The notes under the pieces: model-generated
The model's database searches: none
What the model saw: the letters and a program-made list of their open reading frames with translations, nothing else
What the model was told of the DNA's origin: nothing
Assembly: GCF_041807705.1 (NCBI RefSeq)
Contig: NZ_JBGTYY010000008.1
Location: forward strand, 10,952 to 74,951
Reading direction: 5' to 3'
DNA: 64,000 bases
From: Mannheimia sp041807705
GTDB lineage: Bacteria; Pseudomonadota; Gammaproteobacteria; Enterobacterales; Pasteurellaceae
Position numbers and translations under genes: made by a program
Part shown: piece after piece, positions 58,205 to 64,000 of the stretch
Layout: each line of letters opens with the position of its first letter
How positions within the stretch are numbered: position 1 is the first letter of the stretch

Positions 58205-58852
58205 ATGTTCACAGGTATTATCGAAGAAGTTGGTCAAATTGCACAAATCAAAAAGCAAGGAGAATTTGCGGTTGTTACGGTAAAAGCGAAAAAAGTACTT
58301 ACTGATGTGCAATTAGGCGATAGCATTGCGGTAAATGGGGTTTGCTTAACGGTAACTTCTTTCACGAAAGAGCAATTTACCGCAGATGTAATGTCGGAAA
58401 CGCTAAAACGTACTTCGCTTGGCGAATTAAGCCTGAACAGCCCTGTTAATCTTGAGCGAGCAATGGCAGCAAACGGGCGTTTTGGTGGACATATTGTGTC
58501 TGGACATATTAATGGTACAGGCATAGTTGCTGAAATTACCCCAGCGGATAATGCTACTTGGTATCGCATCAAGGCTTCGCCAAAATTGTTGCGTTACATT
58601 ATTGAGAAAGGTTCAATTACCATTGATGGCATTAGCTTAACAGTAGTTGATGTAAATGAAGACTCATTTAGGGTATCGATTATTCCACATACTATTAAGG
58701 AAACGAATTTAGGCTCAAAGAAAATTGGTAGCCTTGTCAATTTAGAGAACGATATTGTGGGGAAATATATCGAACAGTTTTTATTGAAAAAAGAGCCTGA
58801 AGATTCTCCAAGTAAACTGACAAGCGATTTTCTAAAAAACGCAGGATTTTAA
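58205..58852 (+). CDS. ribE: Riboflavin synthase alpha chain
   Basis: A 215-residue protein made of two similar barrel domains. MFTGIIEEVGQI starts the first, with GDSIAVNGVCLTVTSF at about 39-54. GSITIDGISLTVVDV at about 139-153 is the equivalent of the second. It joins two lumazine molecules to give riboflavin. Some authors call this gene ribC or ribB. The next gene begins 10 bases later. Confidence 0.95.
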   Translation: MFTGIIEEVGQIAQIKKQGEFAVVTVKAKKVLTDVQLGDSIAVNGVCLTVTSFTKEQFTADVMSETLKRTSLGELSLNSPVNLERAMAANGRFGGHIVSGHINGTGIVAEITPADNATWYRIKASPKLLRYIIEKGSITIDGISLTVVDVNEDSFRVSIIPHTIKETNLGSKKIGSLVNLENDIVGKYIEQFLLKKEPEDSPSKLTSDFLKNAGF

Positions 58853-58861
58853 GGATAAATA

Positions 58862-60064
58862 ATGTTTAAATTTTCAACTGTAGAAGAGGCTATCCAAGCG
58901 ATTGCCGCAGGTAAAATTATTTTAGTGAGTGATGATGCTGATCGTGAAAACGAGGGTGATTTCATCTGTGCAGCAGAATTTGCAACACCAGAAAATATTA
59001 ACTTTATGGCGAAATATGGCAAAGGTTTAATTTGTACGCCAATATCCTCCGAGATTGCGGAGCGATTAGATTTTCATCCAATGGTAGTGGTCAATAAGGA
59101 TAATCATCAAACAGCGTTCACGGTTTCGGTTGATTATATTGAAACTGGCACGGGCATCTCAGCTTTTGAGCGTTCTTTAACTTGTTTGAAGATCTTAGAT
59201 GAAAATGCAAAAGCAGAAGATTTCCGCCGTCCGGGGCACGTCTTCCCATTAGTTGCTAAAGATGGTGGGGTATTGGTGCGTAACGGTCATACCGAAGCAA
59301 CGGTGGATTTGGCTCGACTTGCGGGTTTAAAACCAGCAGGGCTTTGTTGTGAAATTATGTCGGAAGACGGTACAATGATGCAAATGCCTGAACTTCAAGC
59401 CTTTGCGAAAGAACATAATATGCCGTTTATTACCATTCAGCAGCTACAAGAATACCGTAGAAAACACGATAGCTTAGTTGATATGGTGTCGGTTGTGAAT
59501 ATGCCAACTAAACACGGCGAATTTAAAGCTCATAGCTTTGTTGAAACTTTGTCTGGCAAAGAACACGTTGCACTGGTAAAAGGCGATATTGGCGATGGCG
59601 AAAATGTATTATGCCGTATTCATTCAGAATGTTTAACAGGCGATGCGTTTGGCTCTCAACGTTGCGATTGCGGACAACAATTTGCCGCTGCAATGAGCCA
59701 AGTAGAGGCTGAAGGCAGAGGTGTTGTGCTTTACTTACGCCAAGAAGGGCGGGGTATTGGTTTAATCAACAAACTACGTGCTTATGAATTGCAAGACAGG
59801 GGAATGGATACGGTGGAGGCCAATTTGGCTCTCGGCTTTAAAGATGATGAACGTGAATACTACATTGCGGCTCAAATGTTCGAAAAACTTGGCGTGAAGT
59901 CGATTCGCTTGCTCACTAATAATCCTGCAAAAATCGAAGGGCTTATTGAGCAAGGTTTAAATGTGGTGGCTCGTGAGCCAATTATGGTTGAACCAAACGA
60001 ACACGATTTAGAATATCTCAAAGTTAAACAACATAAAATGCGACATATGTTTAATTTTGAATAA
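58862..60064 (+). CDS. ribBA: Fused DHBP synthase / GTP cyclohydrolase II RibBA
   Basis: A 400-residue fusion. The N-terminal DHBP synthase (about 1-200) has SDDADRENEGDFICAAEF and RRPGHVFPLVAKDGGVLVRNGHTEATVDL. The C-terminal GTP cyclohydrolase II shows RIHSECLTGDAFGSQRCDCGQQ with zinc cysteines at about 256-270 and LRQEGRGIGLINKLRAYELQD. Both entry reactions of riboflavin synthesis are therefore in one protein. Confidence 0.96.
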   Translation: MFKFSTVEEAIQAIAAGKIILVSDDADRENEGDFICAAEFATPENINFMAKYGKGLICTPISSEIAERLDFHPMVVVNKDNHQTAFTVSVDYIETGTGISAFERSLTCLKILDENAKAEDFRRPGHVFPLVAKDGGVLVRNGHTEATVDLARLAGLKPAGLCCEIMSEDGTMMQMPELQAFAKEHNMPFITIQQLQEYRRKHDSLVDMVSVVNMPTKHGEFKAHSFVETLSGKEHVALVKGDIGDGENVLCRIHSECLTGDAFGSQRCDCGQQFAAAMSQVEAEGRGVVLYLRQEGRGIGLINKLRAYELQDRGMDTVEANLALGFKDDEREYYIAAQMFEKLGVKSIRLLTNNPAKIEGLIEQGLNVVAREPIMVEPNEHDLEYLKVKQHKMRHMFNFE

Positions 60065-60084
60065 TGTATCAATTCAAAAGATAA

Positions 60085-60110
60085 AGAGGCGAAATATTTT
60101 TCGCCCCTGC
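60085..60110 (+). repeat. REP-like palindrome between ribBA and ribH
   Basis: AGAGGCGAAATATTTTTCGC CCCTGC. It is related to the core repeated in the 108-bp palindrome (GGCGAAAAATTTTTCGCC), with a worn GTAG end. Confidence 0.55.
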
Positions 60111-60142
60111 AGGATAATTTATTTTCATATAAGGAAACAAAA

Positions 60143-60607
60143 ATGGCAACATTTCAAGGCAACTACGTTGCAACAGGCTTAAAATTCGGTATCGTAGCAA
60201 CAAATTGGCACAAAATCTTTATCGATCAGCTATTAAACGGTGCAACGGATAAACTACTTCGTCACGGTGTTGAAGAAAAAAATATCGACACAGTTTGGGT
60301 GCCGGGTGCATTAGAGATTGCTATTGCAGCGAAAAAAATGGCACAAAGCGGAAAATATGATGCCATTATCTGTTTAGGTGCGGTAGTGCGTGGGGCAACC
60401 AGCCACTATGATGTGGTAGTAAATGAATCAGCAAAAGGGATTAGCACTACAGCGTTAGAAACCGGCGTGCCGATTATCAACGGTATTTTAACAGTTGAAA
60501 ACCTAGAACAAGCGATTGAGCGTTCAGGTACTAAAGCAGGTAATAAAGGCGAAGAGTGTGCAATGGTGGCGATTGAAATGGCTAACCTATTAAAAGATTT
60601 GGGCTAA
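60143..60607 (+). CDS. ribH: 6,7-dimethyl-8-ribityllumazine synthase
   Basis: A 154-residue protein: FGIVATNWHKIFIDQLLNGA, VPGALEIAIAAKKMAQSGKYDAIICLGAVVRGATSHYDVVVNESAKGIS with the catalytic His, and PIINGILTVENLEQAIERSGTKAGNKGEECAMVAIEM. It condenses the pyrimidine with DHBP and forms icosahedral or smaller shells. Last gene of the riboflavin operon. Confidence 0.96.
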   Translation: MATFQGNYVATGLKFGIVATNWHKIFIDQLLNGATDKLLRHGVEEKNIDTVWVPGALEIAIAAKKMAQSGKYDAIICLGAVVRGATSHYDVVVNESAKGISTTALETGVPIINGILTVENLEQAIERSGTKAGNKGEECAMVAIEMANLLKDLG

Positions 60608-60613
60608 TAGATG

Positions 60614-60656
60614 AAAATAATCCCCTTAGAAAATTATTCTAAGGGGATTATTTTAT
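60614..60656. terminator. Strong bidirectional terminator of ribH and lnt
   Basis: AAAATAATCCCCTTAGAA and TTCTAAGGGGATTATTTT are exact complements (18 bp) with loop AATTA. Its right arm overlaps the lnt stop codon. Confidence 0.93.
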
Positions 60657-62158
60657 CTTCTTCTCATCAAGAAGCTTATGCTTAAACTGATTAAGCTCAA
60701 TCCATAAATCAACCAAATGCCAAATTGTTTAAAAGGTGTATCGCCTTTGGTTGGCTGAATGGTTGAAGTCAATACATCAGCCGTAAATTGCGGAAGTTGA
60801 TGGGTAACTTGCCCATTGTGATCAACTACGGCGGTAATCCCTGTATTCGCAGACCGAACAAGTGGTTTACCAAGTTCTAACGCGCGCATTCTTGCCATTT
60901 GGAAGTGCTGCCAAGGGCCGATACTTGAACCGAACCAGGCATCATTGGTAATGGTTAAGAGATAATCCGCATTTTGGCTTTTTTGGTTTTGTTGAACCTG
61001 ATTACCAAAAATAATTTCATAGCAAATCGCCAGATTAAAACGGTTGTTCTTCGCAATAATTGGATTTTGAATAAAACTGCCTTGTGAAAGATTAATAGGC
61101 AGAATAAAGACTTCTCGCATCCAATCTAACACCGAGCCAAACGGCACATATTCGCCAAACGGCACGAGATGGTGTTTGTTATAACGCTCGCTGGCGTGTA
61201 AGCCATAAGGCTTATTTTGCCCCAACAGCACGGCACTATTAAATAATTCCTCTTTTTCATTTTCATAGAGCGTGCCGATAATAATCTCACTGCCCGTTTG
61301 ACGAGAGAGATTATCCAATGTTCCCAAAATTCCCCCGATTTGATTTTCAAGGGCAGGAATTGCCGATTCAGGCAAAATAATCACATCACTTTTACCTAAA
61401 TGTGGAAGAACGAGTTGCTCGTAGGTTTTCACACTAAAATTGAAATGTTGCGGATCCCACTTCATTTTCTGCTCAATATTACCTTGCACAAGGCTGACGA
61501 CAAGCGGCTGTTTTTCTTCATCAATTTGCACAAAGTTAAGAAAATGAGTTGCAAAACTTATTGAAAAAATGACCGCTAGTAAGGCAAGTGATTTAAGTGG
61601 TTCACTCTCTTGTTTTAATATTTGGACTAAATAGCCACTTGCTACTATTACAAGAAAAGTTAATCCTTCTACCCCTAAAATTGGTGCAATACCAGCGAAA
61701 GGGCTGTCAATTAAACTATAGCCAAATTGTAGCCAAGGGAAACCCGTAAACACTATGCCACGCAAATACTCGGTAAAAGTGAAAATGGCGGCGAGAGCAA
61801 ACGGATTATTCAGCTTGAATTTGTATGAAAGAAAGCTGAACAGCACATTATAAATCGCTAAATAGCAAGCGAGTAGGAAAACAGCGATATAGCTGACCAC
61901 CACAGGTACACCGCCGAATTGAGTCATACTCACAGACACCCAATTCACGCCCGTGCAGAAATAACCGATAGACCAAGCAAATGTTGCCCATAGTGCCGTT
62001 TTTCTTTGATTCAGCGTGGCAGCCCAAACTAAGCCTGCACCAGAAACAAAGGCAAGAAGCCAAATATCAAAAGGAGAGTAGGCGAAAGTGCCGATTGCAC
62101 CAAGTAAAAGAGCAATGATACAAGCGGTCAAAATTGAAGGATTTTTTGCAAAATTCAT
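60653..62158 (-). CDS. lnt: Apolipoprotein N-acyltransferase
   Basis: A 501-residue inner-membrane enzyme. The start at 62158 (MNFAKNPSILTACIIALLLGAIGTFAYSPFDIW) fits the family; nine further codons are open upstream. Six to eight helices precede the nitrilase-like domain, in which the catalytic Glu (VIILPESAIPALE), Lys (RYNKHHLVPFGEYVPFG) and Cys (AICYEIIFG) are all visible. It adds the third acyl chain to lipoproteins such as Pal. It is in an operon with corC. Confidence 0.95.
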   Translation of the reverse strand: MNFAKNPSILTACIIALLLGAIGTFAYSPFDIWLLAFVSGAGLVWAATLNQRKTALWATFAWSIGYFCTGVNWVSVSMTQFGGVPVVVSYIAVFLLACYLAIYNVLFSFLSYKFKLNNPFALAAIFTFTEYLRGIVFTGFPWLQFGYSLIDSPFAGIAPILGVEGLTFLVIVASGYLVQILKQESEPLKSLALLAVIFSISFATHFLNFVQIDEEKQPLVVSLVQGNIEQKMKWDPQHFNFSVKTYEQLVLPHLGKSDVIILPESAIPALENQIGGILGTLDNLSRQTGSEIIIGTLYENEKEELFNSAVLLGQNKPYGLHASERYNKHHLVPFGEYVPFGSVLDWMREVFILPINLSQGSFIQNPIIAKNNRFNLAICYEIIFGNQVQQNQKSQNADYLLTITNDAWFGSSIGPWQHFQMARMRALELGKPLVRSANTGITAVVDHNGQVTHQLPQFTADVLTSTIQPTKGDTPFKQFGIWLIYGLSLISLSISFLMRRR

Positions 62159-62214
62159 AGTTCTCACTAAATAAGAGAGGCACACCTAAACGTGCTTTTT
62201 GAAATCAAATAGTG

Positions 62215-63126
62215 TTATTCTTCTTCGCTTTGCGAGTGTTGTTCCATTTTTTCTAACTGTTCATCAGAAAGTGTTACTCGCAATTGAATTAACTGACGGC
62301 TATTGGCAGAAGTAACTTTAAAACCAACGCCGTCTAACTCAATTTGTTCATCTCGTTTCGGGAAGTAACCAAAGGCTTTCATCACTAAGCCGCCGATGGT
62401 ATCTACTTCTTCATCGTTAAAGTTGGTAGCAAAAAAGTCATTGAATTTTTTGATGTCGGTCAGTGGTAGCACAGCATAAGTATGCCTTGAAAGCTGACGG
62501 ATTGGCTGAACTTCTTCTTCATCAAACTCATCATCAATATCGCCCACAATTTGTTCAAGAATATCTTCAATGGTCACTAAGCCTGAAACTGCACCAAATT
62601 CATCCACCACAATCGCCATATGAAAACGCTCAGAGCGGAACTCTTTTAGCATTCTGTCTAATCGTTTACTTTCAGGCACGATCACTGCTTGGCGAAGGAT
62701 TTCTTGCAGATTGAACGGTTCGGAATCAGAACGTAAATATTTGAGTAAATCTTTAGAATGAAGAATGCCTTCAATGGTATCTTTTTCACCGCGAATAACA
62801 GGGAAACGAGAGTGAGCAGATTCAACAATGACATCAATAAAGCTCTCTAATGGCTCGTTAGCATCAATAAAGACAATTTGAGAGCGAGGGATCATAATAT
62901 CCCGAACACGAAGTTCAGAGATTTCCATCACGCCTTCAATCATCTCTTTTGTATCACTATCAATTAATTCATTTTCGGCGGAATCACGAATAACTTCGAC
63001 TAAATCTTCACGGTTTTTCGGTTCATTTTGGAAAAGATTGCCGAATAAAGTATGCAAAATAGATTTTTTCTCTGATTTTTCTGTTGTGTTTACGCCTATA
63101 TTTGCACTTTGTTGTTCATCACTCAT
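62215..63126 (-). CDS. corC: CBS-domain protein CorC (YbeX)
   Basis: A 303-residue cytoplasmic protein with two CBS domains (about 75-205: MEISELRVRDIMIPRSQIVFIDANEPLESFIDVI ... ILRQAVIVPESKRLDRMLKEFRSERFHMAIVVDEFGAVSGLVTIEDILEQIVGDI) and a CorC_HlyC C-terminal domain. It lacks the DUF21 membrane part. It is linked to magnesium/cobalt efflux and ribosome-related functions. It is upstream of lnt as in E. coli. Confidence 0.93.
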   Translation of the reverse strand: MSDEQQSANIGVNTTEKSEKKSILHTLFGNLFQNEPKNREDLVEVIRDSAENELIDSDTKEMIEGVMEISELRVRDIMIPRSQIVFIDANEPLESFIDVIVESAHSRFPVIRGEKDTIEGILHSKDLLKYLRSDSEPFNLQEILRQAVIVPESKRLDRMLKEFRSERFHMAIVVDEFGAVSGLVTIEDILEQIVGDIDDEFDEEEVQPIRQLSRHTYAVLPLTDIKKFNDFFATNFNDEEVDTIGGLVMKAFGYFPKRDEQIELDGVGFKVTSANSRQLIQLRVTLSDEQLEKMEQHSQSEEE

Positions 63127-63265
63127 AGTTTGTTCCAGTTAAATAAATTACGCCTATAATAAGCAAATTCGATAACAAATCAAATAAAACATTGCTATTT
63201 TTACTCAAATTAGCATAGGATAGGCAAAGTCTTTTTTGTTTCTTAAATTATTTTGGGAGTTTGAA

Positions 63266-63874
63266 ATGAAATTAACTAAGATGGCATTAACGGCAGCAGC
63301 TTTAGTTGTAAGCTCGATGAGCGTAGCAGGTACATTAAGTTCCTCCAATATGGTTGAAATTCTAGCCTTTGACGGACAACGTGTAAAAAAAGGCACAACT
63401 TCAGTACAAATCAGTGAAAATAAAACTCATCAAGTTGTTGTGGAAGTTGGCGGTACAGTTGAGGGTGATTTTTTTACCTCGGATCAAATGATTTTAACCT
63501 TTCAAGGCACAGCAGAGAATGCTAAATTAGAAGCACCGAGATTAAATTCAAAATTAGATCTGCGTAAATTTAGAGAGAACCAAACAGTAACGATTAAAAC
63601 CGACTCTGGAAAAGTCATTAGCCACAAACAAGATTTCTTAAAAGGAGAGGGATTTTTAGCAGGTACTCGTGTAGAAGAAAATTTGAGCAAATATAATTTA
63701 GGTAAAAACATTGCTTCTGTCGAAAAATTCGCAGCTAAACCGCTTGAGGCAAAAGGGCAAATTGTTGTTGATACGAATAAAGTTTCAGTAGCTGAATTAC
63801 AACTTTTATTCCAAAAAGCAGATAAAGAAACGCAAAAACATTTCTTAAACTGGGCTAAGCAAAACGCAAAATAA
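63266..63874 (+). CDS. YccT/DUF2057 family secreted protein
   Basis: A 202-residue protein with a signal peptide (MKLTKMALTAAALVVSSMSVAG). TLSSSNMVEILAFDGQRVKKGTTSVQISENKTHQVVVEVGGTV follows, the DUF2057 pattern (a conserved beta-rich domain), and a helical C-terminus (SVAELQLLFQKADKETQKHFLNWAKQN). The E. coli homologue YccT affects curli. No curli genes are present here, so the role is unknown. Ribosome site GGGAG. Confidence 0.85.
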   Translation: MKLTKMALTAAALVVSSMSVAGTLSSSNMVEILAFDGQRVKKGTTSVQISENKTHQVVVEVGGTVEGDFFTSDQMILTFQGTAENAKLEAPRLNSKLDLRKFRENQTVTIKTDSGKVISHKQDFLKGEGFLAGTRVEENLSKYNLGKNIASVEKFAAKPLEAKGQIVVDTNKVSVAELQLLFQKADKETQKHFLNWAKQNAK

Positions 63875-63879
63875 TATTA

Positions 63880-64000
63880 GGGGCTGTCCTAGATAACGAC
63901 TAAAACTTCCATTTAGGTTAAGATAACCCTATGAGAAAAAGTCGTCTAAGTCAGTACAAACAACATAAACTCATAGAGCTGTTTGTAGCAGGCGTAACCG
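63880..64000 (+). mobile_element. Left end of an IS1016/IS1595-type insertion sequence
   Basis: It begins GGGGCTGTCCTAGATAACGA about 5 bases after the preceding stop codon, as an IS1016-like terminal repeat would. It is cut off by the window end, so right end, target duplication and intactness are unseen. Confidence 0.75.
63931..64000 (+). CDS. Partial IS1016-like transposase N-terminus
   Basis: ATG at 63931 opens MRKSRLSQYKQHKLIELFVA followed by GVT, matching the N-terminus of IS1016-type (IS1595 family) transposases of Haemophilus and relatives, where an HTH domain follows. The frame is open to the window edge. Confidence 0.78.
   Translation, partial: MRKSRLSQYKQHKLIELFVAGVT

Noticed and set aside
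7164..60110. CRISPR array from repeated GTAGGGGC words
   Set aside because: Copies are scattered over tens of kilobases, palindromic, and have no regular spacers or cas genes.

Overview
The window is a chromosomal segment of a gammaproteobacterium of the family Pasteurellaceae. The main evidence is the DNA-uptake word ACAAGCGGT (and its complement ACCGCTTGT), which recurs throughout, often followed by an A/T-rich tail that includes TTTTGCAAAA. This is the Apl-type uptake signal of the Actinobacillus pleuropneumoniae / Mannheimia / Bibersteinia branch, not the AAGTGCGGT type of Haemophilus influenzae. Gene content and order (secM-secA-mutT, cydABX-ybgE-ybgC-tolQRAB-pal, yciC-yciB-yciA-yciI, ribD-ribE-ribBA-ribH) fit that family. 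Mannheimia is my preferred genus, but the sequence alone does not settle it.

Layout: 1-2.3 kb holds a YajG-like lipoprotein, bolA, tRNA-Ser, an NlpE-like lipoprotein and dciA. 2.4-6 kb is the secM-secA-mutT translocase block, with a stalling peptide and a secA ribosome-site hairpin. A decayed yceI follows, then groESL. 9.7-17.8 kb is one long envelope/respiration block: cytochrome bd (including the 32-residue cydX), then the complete Tol-Pal system. 17.8-28.3 kb holds a DMT transporter, djlA, dusC, a YcjF-like protein, a phosphatase, a pseudouridine synthase, an IS110 transposase, a glutathione-transferase-like gene, a divergent XRE regulator / lipoprotein pair with three operator-like dyads, and an ABC-F protein. 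28.4-31.4 kb holds a MarC protein, moeA, moeB (separated by a perfect 108-bp palindrome) and tRNA-Asn. 31.5-40.4 kb holds yfbV, the yci cluster, glnE (with an assembly scar), yacL, yihI and hemN. 40.5-48.9 kb holds lptD, ppc, an FKBP, a transketolase and rpmE. 49.1-53.1 kb is an AT-rich four-gene glycosyltransferase cluster, probably for lipooligosaccharide, followed by ilvY. 54-64 kb holds lon, an FMN riboswitch with the riboflavin operon, corC-lnt, a YccT-family protein and the first bases of an IS1016/IS1595-type element.

The genes are mostly core housekeeping, with a strong outer-membrane theme: SecA, Tol-Pal, LptD, Lnt, LPS transferases and several lipoproteins. The accessory interest lies in non-coding structure. 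There is a family of short palindromes starting with GTAG (REP-like, some paired as BIMEs), uptake-signal pairs placed as hairpins after genes, the secM-secA translational switch, and the triple operator at 25.75-25.84 kb. I see no CRISPR array, no prophage structural genes and no recognisable anti-phage system. A single N at 34413, flanked by a 71-base direct repeat, shows that this is a draft assembly.
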